Source: Arthrobacter sp. AQ5-06
Lineage (GTDB): Bacteria > Actinomycetota > Actinomycetes > Actinomycetales > Micrococcaceae
Reading direction: 5' to 3'
Assembly (NCBI RefSeq): GCF_003287955.1
Contig: NZ_QMKP01000022.1
Location: 1 to 50,375 of the forward strand
Length of the DNA stretch: 50,375 nt
Positions 16,189 through 23,733 of this stretch are shown here, one piece after another. A model generated the notes under the pieces. That model saw nothing but the letters and a program-made list of their open reading frames with translations, was not told the DNA's origin and searched no databases. A program made the translations under genes and the position numbers. The stretch's first letter is position 1; every line of letters starts with the position of its first letter.

Positions 16189-16734
16189 CTACGCATTTTC
16201 CTCGGGTTCGCCGGTGCCGGCTTCGCCGTCGTTGACCTCAAAGAGTCCGTCCGGCGGCGTCAGCAGGACAAAGCCGTCGGCCACATTAACCTCCGGAACG
16301 ATCTGCTCGACGAACGGGACAAGGACTTCCTTTCCGTCCGACGTTTCAACCACAAGCAGATCCTGGACGGGCAAGGTGTGCAGGGCGGCGATCTTGCCAA
16401 CTACCTGCGAGCCCACCCGAGCTTCGAGCCCCACCAGTTCGTGCTCATACCAGCCTTCGTCGTCGTCCTCGTCCAGCTCTTCGGTTTCGATGAAGAGCTT
16501 GGCGCCGCGCAGGGTCTCTGCCTGGTTGCGGGTCTCGATTCCCTCGAACGCGAGCAGCAGGATGTCCTTGTTCCACCGCGCACTCTCAACACTGAGCGGG
16601 CCGGCCGATGCAGGCTCCACCACAAACTCCGTACCGGGAACGAACCGGTCCCCCGGAGCGTCGGTCAGCACCTGGACCGTCACTTCGCCGCGGATTCCAT
16701 GCGGTTTGCCGATTCGTGCCACCTGAAGCTGCAT
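16189..16734 (-). CDS. rimM: Ribosome maturation factor RimM
   Basis: Assists late assembly of the 30S head with ribosomal protein uS19. It has 181 residues: an N-terminal RimM barrel beginning MQLQVARIGKPHGIRGEV and a C-terminal PRC-barrel-like domain (YEHELVGLEARVG, PFVEQIVPEV). The acidic linker EELDEDDDEGW is notable. The start at 16734 has AGAGGAA just upstream. The longer reading from 16800 runs through the intercistronic hairpin and is rejected. Overlaps trmD only by an abutting stop and start. High confidence. Confidence 0.95.
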   Translation of the reverse strand: MQLQVARIGKPHGIRGEVTVQVLTDAPGDRFVPGTEFVVEPASAGPLSVESARWNKDILLLAFEGIETRNQAETLRGAKLFIETEELDEDDDEGWYEHELVGLEARVGSQVVGKIAALHTLPVQDLLVVETSDGKEVLVPFVEQIVPEVNVADGFVLLTPPDGLFEVNDGEAGTGEPEENA

Positions 16735-16785
16735 CTGTTCCTCTGTTCCGGTTCTGGGATTATCCACGATGTTGTGGTGAAAGCA

Positions 16786-16823
16786 CTCCGGCCCCTCCAC
16801 CGTTGCTGGTGGAAGGGCCGGAG
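16786..16823 (-). other. Intercistronic hairpin between khpA and rimM
   Basis: 16-bp stem (16786-16801 with 16808-16823, one mismatch), 6-nt loop. On the minus strand it is followed by TGCTTTC. A weak terminator or processing site could make rpsP-khpA message more abundant than rimM-trmD. Confidence 0.55.
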
Positions 16824-16847
16824 CAAAAAACTGATGTTGCCGAGCGC

Positions 16848-17090
16848 TTAGCGGCGGCGGTCGGTGTCGACGACGTCGACCCTGACCGGTTCGCCGTCTG
16901 CCAGTGCCGCCACAACGGTGCGCAATGCCCGTGCGGTGCGGCCCTGGCGGCCGATCACCCGTCCCAGGTCATCTTGATGAACACGAACCTCGAGGGTGTC
17001 CCCACGGCGGTTGTTCTTCGAGCTGACCTTGACATCTTCCGGCGAATCAACGATTCCCCGGACGAGGTGTTCGAGCGCTTCTGCCAGCAA
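16848..17090 (-). CDS. khpA: KH-domain RNA-binding protein KhpA
   Basis: Small 80-residue protein that is a single KH domain, with the RNA-binding loop VIGRQGRTARALRTVV. In Firmicutes KhpA pairs with KhpB (EloR) and affects cell elongation. The actinobacterial role is less clear. The start is the TTG at 17090, one base past the rpsP stop, and the protein then begins MLAEALEHLVRGIVD as in relatives. The rpsP-khpA-rimM-trmD order is conserved in Gram-positive bacteria. High confidence in family. Confidence 0.93.
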   Translation of the reverse strand: MLAEALEHLVRGIVDSPEDVKVSSKNNRRGDTLEVRVHQDDLGRVIGRQGRTARALRTVVAALADGEPVRVDVVDTDRRR

Positions 17091-17091
17091 T

Positions 17092-17508
17092 CTACTCAGC
17101 CTCGGTGGTCTCTGCTTCGGCCGGGGCCTCGGCTGCGTCAGACTGCTTTGACTTCTTGGTGATGGCTTCCGGGATAATCACGGAACCCTTTTCCGGGGCA
17201 ACAAAAGCAACCTTCGGAGCTTTAGTCTTCAGGGTGCCTTCCTGGCCCGGCAGGCCCTTGAACTTCTGCCAGTCACCGGTGATCTTGAGGATCGCGGCAA
17301 CCTGCTCGGACGGCTGTGCGCCGACGCCGAGCCAGTACTGGGCACGGTCCGTGTCCACCTCGATGTATGAGGGCTCTTCGGTGGGGTGGTACTTGCCGAT
17401 CTCTTCGATGGCACGGCCGTCACGCTTGGAGCGTGCGTCCATGACGACGATGCGGTAGTACGGTGCGCGCATCTTGCCAAAGCGCTTAAGGCGAATCTTT
17501 ACGGCCAC
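17092..17508 (-). CDS. rpsP: Ribosomal protein bS16
   Basis: Small-subunit assembly protein. It has 138 residues: the conserved first 80 (AVKIRLKRFGKMRAPYYRIV, then VGAQPSEQVAAIL) plus an Ala/Glu/Lys-rich C-terminal extension of about 50 residues typical of actinobacteria. I prefer the GTG at 17508, which makes the protein start MAVKIRLKRFG. A GTG at 17520 would add MTTK, but AGGAG overlaps it, while 17508 leaves 11 nt. First gene of the long minus-strand chain, with a promoter about 130 nt upstream. Confidence 0.96.
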   Translation of the reverse strand: MAVKIRLKRFGKMRAPYYRIVVMDARSKRDGRAIEEIGKYHPTEEPSYIEVDTDRAQYWLGVGAQPSEQVAAILKITGDWQKFKGLPGQEGTLKTKAPKVAFVAPEKGSVIIPEAITKKSKQSDAAEAPAEAETTEAE

Positions 17509-17639
17509 TTTTGTGGTCACTCCTGTTTCAGAAAAGGGGTGAACCGACGTTCTGCACCCGTGGGGCGGGCCATACTTGAGGGTTCAAAGGACAGGATCCA
17601 GACGCGGAGAGAGGGGCCACGCAGATCGAGTACCTGTTT

Positions 17640-17668
17640 ATTGTGCCAGATCAGCGTCCGGATTTCGA
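17640..17668 (-). promoter_or_regulatory. Candidate rpsP promoter
   Basis: On the minus strand TCGAAA (17663-17668), a 17-bp spacer, and CACAAT (17640-17645) with TGG before it. This gives a leader of about 120 nt to rpsP. The rest of the 212-nt gap between rpsP and the next gene shows no ORF. Confidence 0.45.
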
Positions 17669-17720
17669 CTTGACACGTACGGATGGAGCCGCCGGGCGGA
17701 CCCGGCAGGCCGCGGCCGGC

Positions 17721-18158
17721 CTAGGACGACCAGACATAGACCCCGGTACGCGCGGCGTCATCGATCGAGTTGGCCAGCTCAGCGAACTGCTGGACATACG
17801 TCCGGGCCTCGGCCGCGCCGAAAGGCATGTCATCCTGGGCCGCCCACTTTTCAGCGACGTCGTCCAGGACATTGCCTTCACCCTCAGTCTCATAACTGAG
17901 CAGGTCCGCCAGCGCACGCACCATGGCCGGCGGAACCCCGAGGAGGGAATCACTGGCCACGTCAACCATGGCCAGTTCGTAGTCCGTACCTCCGGCATGC
18001 ACCGCAGCACCGGCTAGGTCGCCCAGCTGTTCGATTTCGAACTCGCTGATTCCGGGAATCCGCAGGGCCTTGCCTGCCGGGGAGCCGCCCGCATCCAGGA
18101 CGACAGCCCGCTTCAGCGCGGCATCGTGAGTGGAAACAAAGATTTCAGTGAAGCCCAT
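17721..18158 (-). CDS. Uncharacterised 145-residue acidic protein
   Basis: Not recognised. It is soluble and acidic, with no signal peptide, membrane helix or catalytic motif. Recognisable features are an N-terminal MGFTEIFVSTHDAAL, a Pro/Ile segment LRIPGISEFEIEQLGDL, and a C-terminal aromatic GVYVWSS. Coding character is good (strong GC3). I chose the ATG at 18158, with GAGGG 8 nt upstream, over that at 18173. A promoter-like TATGCT on the minus strand (18201-18206) is 42 nt upstream. It lies between rpsP and the VOC gene on the same strand but seems to be its own unit. It may be a lineage-specific protein. Confidence 0.7.
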   Translation of the reverse strand: MGFTEIFVSTHDAALKRAVVLDAGGSPAGKALRIPGISEFEIEQLGDLAGAAVHAGGTDYELAMVDVASDSLLGVPPAMVRALADLLSYETEGEGNVLDDVAEKWAAQDDMPFGAAEARTYVQQFAELANSIDDAARTGVYVWSS

Positions 18159-18200
18159 GGGAACAGCCCTCATTCCGTCGACGGTGCGGCCCAGAAGGGC

Positions 18201-18206
18201 AGCATA
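18201..18206 (-). promoter_or_regulatory. Candidate -10 TATGCT for the 145-residue protein gene
   Basis: TATGCT on the minus strand with a weak CTGAAC 16 bp upstream. It would start a leader of about 36 nt, which includes the GAGGG ribosome binding site. Confidence 0.4.
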
Positions 18207-18271
18207 AAGTGCCGCCCCGGCCGTTCAGAATCAGCCTAGTACAAGGCGCGGCACACATTTGGCATCCGTAC

Positions 18272-19147
18272 TCAGCGGACGGCGACCCGGATGCTATTGC
18301 GCCACGGATCCTCGAAGCGAAGCTCGGCGCCCGTGTGGTGCGAGGCCACGCCGGCGACCTTCAGGCGGTCAGCGAGCGCTCCGACGTCGTCCCCGGAAGG
18401 GACTTCGATGAGTACTTCGCCAAGGCCCAGGGTGTCCTTGCGGGGACCGGCGCCGCGGCTGTTCCAGACGTTCATGGCCATGTGGTGGTGATACCGGCCG
18501 GCGGAGACAAACAGTGCCTGCCCGTGCCAGCCTGCGGTCTTTTCGAAGCCCAGCGTGCCCACGTAGAAATCGTGCGCCGACTGGACGTCACCGACCTGGA
18601 GGTGGACGTGGCCCACGCCCGCTTCGGTGGCCTGCTGGCCGTCCATGGATTCCTGGGTCAGGTACTTCTCAAGGTAGCGCTGCGGCGGCAGTGCCAAGCT
18701 GTCCATCACCACATCCTTCCCGTTCCAGGACCAGTTTTCGCGGGGCCTGTCCCAGTACAGTTCGATGCCGTTGCCTTCGGGGTCATTGAAGTAGAAGGCT
18801 TCGCTAACGAGGTGGTCGGCGCTGCCGGTGAAGGACCGGGGTTCGTACTGGGCCGCGGTGGCTACCGTGGCAGCAAGCGAAGCCCGGTGGTCAAAGAGCA
18901 GCGCGGTATGGAACAGCCCGGCCTCACCCCTGCCAGGCAGGCTCAAGGACGGGGCGGCCGCGAGATGGACCAGCGGGCGCCGGAGCCGGCCAAGGTAGAC
19001 GCCGCCGTCCTGTTCGGCGACGACCTCCAGGCCGAGTGCACGCTGGTAGTAGTCGGTCATCAGCTTCATGTCGCCCACCTTGAGCATCACGGTGCCCATC
19101 GAGAGATCGGCAGGAAGGAGATCCCGGCTGGTGGCTTCTGCAGTCAT
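18272..19147 (-). CDS. Two-domain VOC (glyoxalase/extradiol dioxygenase-like) protein
   Basis: Metal-dependent vicinal-oxygen-chelate protein of 291 residues with two tandem VOC modules (about 15-130 and 165-285), similar to CatE-type catechol 2,3-dioxygenases. The first module has MGTVMLKVGDMKLMTDYY and FYFNDPEGNGIELYWD. The second has VGHVHLQVGDVQSAHDFYVG and ends RFEDPWRNSIRV. Metal ligand candidates are the His of VGHVHLQV, another His in YHHHMAMN and the Glu of GAELRFEDP. The substrate is unknown. The start at 19147 has GGGAG upstream. A consensus promoter with TTGAA/TTCAA repeats in its spacer suggests a repressor, probably MarR type. Family confident, substrate open. Confidence 0.85.
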   Translation of the reverse strand: MTAEATSRDLLPADLSMGTVMLKVGDMKLMTDYYQRALGLEVVAEQDGGVYLGRLRRPLVHLAAAPSLSLPGRGEAGLFHTALLFDHRASLAATVATAAQYEPRSFTGSADHLVSEAFYFNDPEGNGIELYWDRPRENWSWNGKDVVMDSLALPPQRYLEKYLTQESMDGQQATEAGVGHVHLQVGDVQSAHDFYVGTLGFEKTAGWHGQALFVSAGRYHHHMAMNVWNSRGAGPRKDTLGLGEVLIEVPSGDDVGALADRLKVAGVASHHTGAELRFEDPWRNSIRVAVR

Positions 19148-19197
19148 TGAACGCTCCCGGTCCGTTGGCCTTCGGAGTCGAAGGCGGCCATGACTCC

Positions 19198-19228
19198 AAT
19201 TTACTTGAAGCTTCAATTTAATTCAAGT
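19198..19228 (-). promoter_or_regulatory. VOC gene promoter with TTGAA/TTCAA operator
   Basis: On the minus strand TTGAAT (19221-19226), a 17-bp spacer, and TAAATT (19198-19203). The spacer holds a perfect 12-bp palindrome TTGAAGCTTCAA (19205-19216), and the outer ACTTGAA (19203-19209) and TTCAAGT (19222-19228) form a wider inverted repeat. A repressor bound here would block polymerase. The half-site is MarR-like, which is inference. Confidence 0.65.
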
Positions 19229-19294
19229 GGCTGGGCAGACAGGTTGCGACCGCATCCCCGTGACTGCTGTCACCAGGCCACCCTCGGCCTGTGG

Positions 19295-19300
19295 TAGCTT
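19295..19300 (+). promoter_or_regulatory. Possible -10 for the thiC leader
   Basis: TAGCTT about 8 nt before the riboswitch begins, which would place the transcript start near 19307. No clear -35 was seen, so this is tentative. Confidence 0.3.
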
Positions 19301-19307
19301 CGACTTG

Positions 19308-19398
19308 ACCACACGGGAGCCCTTGCAGGGGCTGAGATCAGGCTGAAGCAGCCTGCGACCGTTGAACCTGTCCGGGTAATGCCGGCGAAGGAAGTGAG
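19308..19398 (+). ncRNA. TPP riboswitch (THI element)
   Basis: The conserved THI-box pieces are in order: ACACGGGAGCCC, GGGGCTGAGAT, then CCGTTGAACCTGTCCGGG and TAATGCCGGCGAAGGAAG. Thiamine diphosphate binding should fold the RNA and hide the GGAAG that serves as ribosome binding site for thiC, only 11 nt upstream of its start. Control is therefore probably at translation initiation. Confidence 0.95.
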
Positions 19399-19404
19399 TA
19401 TTCA

Positions 19405-21222
19405 TTGAATACACAAGAAACACAGCTGAACCCCGCCCAAAGTGAAGCCGGCCAGGATCAAACGGTCCGGCCTGAAACCCAGTCACTGAAGTCCCACTCG
19501 CTGGCGTTCATCAATGATGACGCCACCGGAATCCGGGTTCCCGTGACCGAGATCGCACTGGAACCGTCGCCGAACGGCGAGGCGAACGGGCCTTTCCGGA
19601 CCTACCGCACGGCCGGTCCGGGCAGCGATCCGGTGGTGGGCCTCAACCCGTTCCGCTCGGAGTGGATCGCCGCCCGCGGCGACACCGAGCCCTACAGCGG
19701 CCGGGAACGGAACCTGCTCGACGACGGCAAGTCGGCAGTGCGCCGCGGCGCCGCCTCCGCGGAGTGGAAGGGCGCGCAGCCTGTGCCCCGCCGCGCCGTC
19801 GAAGGCAAGACCGTCACGCAGATGCATTACGCACGGCAGGGTGTGGTGACGCCCGAGATGCAGTTCGTTGCCCTCCGCGAGAACTGTGACGTGGAACTGG
19901 TCCGCAGCGAAGTCGCTGCCGGCCGCGCCATCATCCCCAACAACATCAACCACCCGGAATCCGAACCGATGATCATCGGCAAGGCCTTCCTGGTCAAGAT
20001 CAATGCCAACATCGGCAACTCGGCAGTCACCAGCTCCATTGCCGAGGAAGTGGACAAACTCCAGTGGGCCACCCAGTGGGGCGCCGACACGGTGATGGAC
20101 CTGTCCACCGGCGATGACATCCACACCACCCGGGAATGGCTCATCCGCAACTCCCCCGTGCCTATCGGTACGGTGCCCATTTACCAGGCGCTGGAGAAGG
20201 TCAATGGCGAGGCCAACGCTCTGACGTGGGAGATCTTCCGGGACACGGTCATTGAGCAGTGCGAGCAGGGCGTGGACTATATGACCATCCACGCCGGTGT
20301 GCTGCTGCGTTACGTGCCGCTGACGGCCAACCGCGTCACCGGCATCGTCTCCCGGGGCGGCGCGATCATGGCGGGCTGGTGCCTGGCCCACCACCAGGAG
20401 AACTTCCTCTACACCCATTTCGACGAGCTATGCGAGATCTTCGCCAAGTACGACGTCGCCTTCTCCCTGGGAGACGGACTGCGCCCGGGAGCGACGGCGG
20501 ACGCCAACGACGCCGCCCAGTTCGCCGAGCTGGACACCCTGGCGGAGCTCACCCAGCGGGCGTGGGAATTCGATGTGCAGGTTATGGTCGAAGGTCCCGG
20601 GCACGTCCCGTTCCACCTGGTGCGGGAGAACGTGGAACGCCAGCAGGAACTTTGCAAGGGCGCCCCGTTTTACACGCTTGGGCCGCTGGTCACGGATATT
20701 GCCCCGGGCTATGACCACATCACATCCGCTATCGGCGCCACCGAAATCGCACGGTACGGCACGGCGATGCTTTGTTACGTCACGCCCAAGGAACACCTTG
20801 GCCTGCCGAACAAGGACGACGTGAAAACCGGGGTGATCACCTACAAAATCGCCGCCCATGCAGCCGACCTTGCCAAGGGCCACCCCGGCGCCCATGAACG
20901 GGACGACGCCCTGTCCAAGGCCCGGTTCGAATTCCGCTGGCGCGACCAGTTCGCGCTGTCGCTGGACCCGGTCACGGCGGAGGCCTTCCATGACGAGACG
21001 CTGCCGGCCGAGCCAGCCAAAACGGCCCACTTCTGCTCCATGTGCGGCCCGAAGTTCTGCTCCATGAAGATCAGTCAGGACATCAGGGACGAATACGGTT
21101 CGGCAGATTCGCAGGCGGCCATCGCCGAGGCCTACAGCGGGATGCGCGAAAAGAGTGCGGAGTTCCTGGCCGCCGGCGGGAAGGTCTACCTCCCCGAGCT
21201 TCGAATCCCCGCCGGGAGCTGA
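19405..21222 (+). CDS. thiC: Phosphomethylpyrimidine synthase
   Basis: Radical-SAM enzyme that rearranges aminoimidazole ribotide to HMP phosphate, the pyrimidine half of thiamine. It has 605 residues. The C-terminal cluster motif CSMCGPKFC (CX2CX4C) binds the [4Fe-4S] cluster. The core GKAFLVKINANIGNSAV, DLSTGDDIHTTREWL and SLGDGLRPG segments are typical. The TTG at 19405 is used because the GTG at 19394 runs into a stop after four codons. It is controlled by the adjacent TPP riboswitch. thiL, the last step of the pathway, lies about 24 kb away in this window. The stop is only 4 nt from the convergent gene, with no room for a terminator. Confidence 0.97.
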   Translation: MNTQETQLNPAQSEAGQDQTVRPETQSLKSHSLAFINDDATGIRVPVTEIALEPSPNGEANGPFRTYRTAGPGSDPVVGLNPFRSEWIAARGDTEPYSGRERNLLDDGKSAVRRGAASAEWKGAQPVPRRAVEGKTVTQMHYARQGVVTPEMQFVALRENCDVELVRSEVAAGRAIIPNNINHPESEPMIIGKAFLVKINANIGNSAVTSSIAEEVDKLQWATQWGADTVMDLSTGDDIHTTREWLIRNSPVPIGTVPIYQALEKVNGEANALTWEIFRDTVIEQCEQGVDYMTIHAGVLLRYVPLTANRVTGIVSRGGAIMAGWCLAHHQENFLYTHFDELCEIFAKYDVAFSLGDGLRPGATADANDAAQFAELDTLAELTQRAWEFDVQVMVEGPGHVPFHLVRENVERQQELCKGAPFYTLGPLVTDIAPGYDHITSAIGATEIARYGTAMLCYVTPKEHLGLPNKDDVKTGVITYKIAAHAADLAKGHPGAHERDDALSKARFEFRWRDQFALSLDPVTAEAFHDETLPAEPAKTAHFCSMCGPKFCSMKISQDIRDEYGSADSQAAIAEAYSGMREKSAEFLAAGGKVYLPELRIPAGS

Positions 21223-21226
21223 CGGC

Positions 21227-21961
21227 TCAGGAAGCCTGAACTGAGCGTGATCTGCCGACATCGGCGATGAAGGACCGGATGGCACGGTCACCTTCGGCAG
21301 AGTCCTGGGGCCGGTGCCCTCCCGCAGCGATGCGGTGCAGGGCACCGGTTTCCTGCAGATATCCGGCGATCTCCTCATAGAGCGGTTCCCACCCACCTGT
21401 CAGGACCATGGTGGGGACGCCAGGAACTATGTGCAGCGGGGCCTCCCAGGACGGCGACTGCAACCGGAGCCGGCGCGCTGACCGTTTTTCCTCCGGCATG
21501 ACGGGCTCCTGCAGGTCCGCCGCGAACATCCTCCGCACGAACTCCCGCTGGAAGTCTTCATCGCTGAGTTGCTGCCGGACCTCGAACAGCGGTTGCATCA
21601 GGGCCATATGGGCAGACGTGGCCGGCAGTTCGGCGGTCAGGGACAAACACGCCGGTTCAACCAGCGTGAGGGAAAACACCAGATCGGGGCGTTCGACGGC
21701 GGCCATCATGGCCGCAATGGCGCCCTGGGCGTAGGCGACAACATGGCCGCCGGCGGTACCGCGGCCGTCATCGGCAAGTGAGCGCAGGATGATGGCGGTG
21801 TCTTCAGCGAACGAGGACTCCACGGGTTCAGCCACCGGGTCAAAGCCGTGCCGCCGCAGGAACAGGGCGTCGTACGTCAACGCCATTCCGTGCTGGCGCG
21901 GCCACGCCGCCGCACCGAAAGGTCCGGCGCCGTGCACGAACACTACCCGCTGTTTAAACAT
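21227..21961 (-). CDS. Alpha/beta-hydrolase-fold protein lacking the Ser nucleophile
   Basis: Protein of 244 residues with an alpha/beta-hydrolase layout: FVHGAG near the N-terminus (oxyanion loop), an elbow at residues 76-80, PTMVLTGGWEP before the acid strand, and a terminal GGHRPQD with the catalytic-His position. The elbow reads AYAQG where active enzymes have GxSxG, so residue 78 is Ala. Ordinary hydrolase activity is therefore doubtful. It may be a binding or scaffold protein, or use another chemistry. The ATG at 21961 is preceded by TAGGGT and exactly 6 nt, suggesting a leaderless mRNA. It converges on thiC with a 4-nt gap. Confidence 0.75.
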   Translation of the reverse strand: MFKQRVVFVHGAGPFGAAAWPRQHGMALTYDALFLRRHGFDPVAEPVESSFAEDTAIILRSLADDGRGTAGGHVVAYAQGAIAAMMAAVERPDLVFSLTLVEPACLSLTAELPATSAHMALMQPLFEVRQQLSDEDFQREFVRRMFAADLQEPVMPEEKRSARRLRLQSPSWEAPLHIVPGVPTMVLTGGWEPLYEEIAGYLQETGALHRIAAGGHRPQDSAEGDRAIRSFIADVGRSRSVQAS

Positions 21962-21967
21962 GACCCA

Positions 21968-21973
21968 ACCCTA
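21968..21973 (-). promoter_or_regulatory. -10 hexamer TAGGGT, leaderless spacing
   Basis: On the minus strand TAGGGT is followed by 6 nt and the ATG at 21961. No Shine-Dalgarno sequence is at useful distance. The remainder of the 103-nt gap to ffh shows nothing else. Confidence 0.5.
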
Positions 21974-22064
21974 TTCCACGGCGCCGACATCCCAATTGGG
22001 TAGCAGTAAGAGTCGTTATGAGTGCTCAAAACGACACCTGGTGCTACCCGGTCGGGAGGGGTGG

Positions 22065-23645
22065 TTACTTGCCGAGGAACTTGTCGAATCCCTTGGGCAG
22101 GTTCAGCTGCGAAGGGTCAAAGTCGCCGTCCTGCTGGCCGAACGCTGCCCCCGTGGGGAGAGCCTTCGCCGCGCCGGCCCGCCGCGCCTCGGCGTCCTTG
22201 AGCTCCTGGGCAGCCTTGGCAGGGTTGCCTGAGCGCGCCTTCTTCTTCGGGGCGTTCTTGCCGCCCTTCCGCGCACCGCCGGGGCCGCCCATACCGGGCA
22301 TCCCGGGCATCCCCGGCATGCCGCCGCCCTGGGCCATTTTCTTCATCATCTTCTGGGCCTGGGCGAAACGCTCCAGCAGGCCGTTGACATCGGAGACGTG
22401 CACCCCTGAACCGCGGGCGATGCGTGCCCGGCGGGAGCCGTTGATGATCTTCGGGGCGACGCGTTCGTGCGGCGTCATGGAACGGACGATTGCTTCGACG
22501 CGGTCGATCTCGCGCTCGTCAAAGTTCTCCAGCTGCTGGCGGATGTTCTGCGCACCCGGCATCATCATGAGCATCTTCTTCATGGAGCCCATGTTGCGGA
22601 TCTGCTGCATCTGGGAGAGGAAGTCGTCCAGGGTGAAGTCCTCCTGGTCGGCGAACTTCTTCGCCATCCGGGCGGCTTCGTCCTTGTCCCAGTTCTTCTC
22701 GGCCTGCTCAATCAGGGTGAGGACGTCGCCCATGTCCAGGATGCGGGAGGCCATGCGGTCCGGGTGGAACAGCTCAAAGTCATCCACGCCTTCGCCGGTG
22801 GAGGCGAACATGACCGGCTTACCGGTGACCGACGCAACCGACAGTGCGGCACCGCCGCGGGCGTCGCCGTCGAGCTTTGACAGCACGATTCCGGTGAAGT
22901 TCACACCCTCGTCAAACGCCACAGCCGTGTTCACGGCGTCCTGTCCGATCATGGCGTCGATCACGAACAGCACTTCATTGGGGACGATGGCACGGCGGAT
23001 CTCGCTCGCCTGCTCCATCATCTCGGCGTCAACACCGAGGCGCCCGGCGGTGTCAACAATCACGACGTCGTACAGCTTCTGGCGCGCTTCCTCGACGCCG
23101 GCACGGGCGACCGCGACCGGGTCACCGGCGGGGTGCTCCAGTTCCGAGGTGGCGCCGGGGTGCGGCGCGAAAACGGGCACCCCGGCACGCTTGCCTACAA
23201 CCTGGAGCTGGGTGACGGCATTGGGCCGCTGCAGATCACATGCCACCAGCAGGGGGCTGTGGCCTTGGGCCTTGAGCCATTTGGAGAGCTTGCCCGCGAG
23301 GGTGGTCTTACCGGCACCTTGGAGGCCGGCCAGCATGATGATGGTGGGGCCGGTCTTGGCCAGGCGGATGCGGCGGGTCTCGCCACCGAGGATCTCAACG
23401 AGTTCCTCGTTGACGATCTTGACGATCTGCTGGCTCGGGTTCAGCGCCCCCGTCACCTCTGCCCCGAGGGCACGCTCACGGACGCGGGCCGTAAACTCAC
23501 GCACCACGGGAACGGCAACATCGGCATCCAGGAGGGCGCGGCGGATCTCCCGGACGGTGGCATCGACGTCGGCCTCAGTGAGGCGGCCCTTGCCACGGAG
23601 ATTCTTGAAGGTTGCTGTCAACCGGTCAGAGAGTGAATTGAACAC
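22065..23645 (-). CDS. ffh: Signal recognition particle protein Ffh
   Basis: GTPase that binds signal sequences of nascent membrane proteins with 4.5S RNA and docks on FtsY. It has 526 residues: N domain (1-90), G domain with GLQGAGKTTLAGKL, DTAGRLGVDAEMM and SKLDGDARGG, and a Met-rich M domain (about 300-430) with the RNA-binding GSRRARIARGSG. The C-terminal tail has a GMP repeat (MPGMPGMPGMGG) and a Lys-rich stretch, usual for actinobacteria. The start is the GTG at 23645. Its partner ftsY is at 30.3 kb. It is divergent from the zwf paralogue with an 88-bp gap. High confidence. Confidence 0.97.
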   Translation of the reverse strand: MFNSLSDRLTATFKNLRGKGRLTEADVDATVREIRRALLDADVAVPVVREFTARVRERALGAEVTGALNPSQQIVKIVNEELVEILGGETRRIRLAKTGPTIIMLAGLQGAGKTTLAGKLSKWLKAQGHSPLLVACDLQRPNAVTQLQVVGKRAGVPVFAPHPGATSELEHPAGDPVAVARAGVEEARQKLYDVVIVDTAGRLGVDAEMMEQASEIRRAIVPNEVLFVIDAMIGQDAVNTAVAFDEGVNFTGIVLSKLDGDARGGAALSVASVTGKPVMFASTGEGVDDFELFHPDRMASRILDMGDVLTLIEQAEKNWDKDEAARMAKKFADQEDFTLDDFLSQMQQIRNMGSMKKMLMMMPGAQNIRQQLENFDEREIDRVEAIVRSMTPHERVAPKIINGSRRARIARGSGVHVSDVNGLLERFAQAQKMMKKMAQGGGMPGMPGMPGMGGPGGARKGGKNAPKKKARSGNPAKAAQELKDAEARRAGAAKALPTGAAFGQQDGDFDPSQLNLPKGFDKFLGK

Positions 23646-23733
23646 GCGCCGCGCACTTCTTTCAGTGGATTTACAGGGGGGACTCGACTATCTAGGGTAC
23701 CAAGTCGGGCTTGCCGGATGGCATGCTGGCAGA

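Noticed and set aside
19483..20418. Minus-strand open frame within thiC
   Set aside because: Antisense shadow with no family match.
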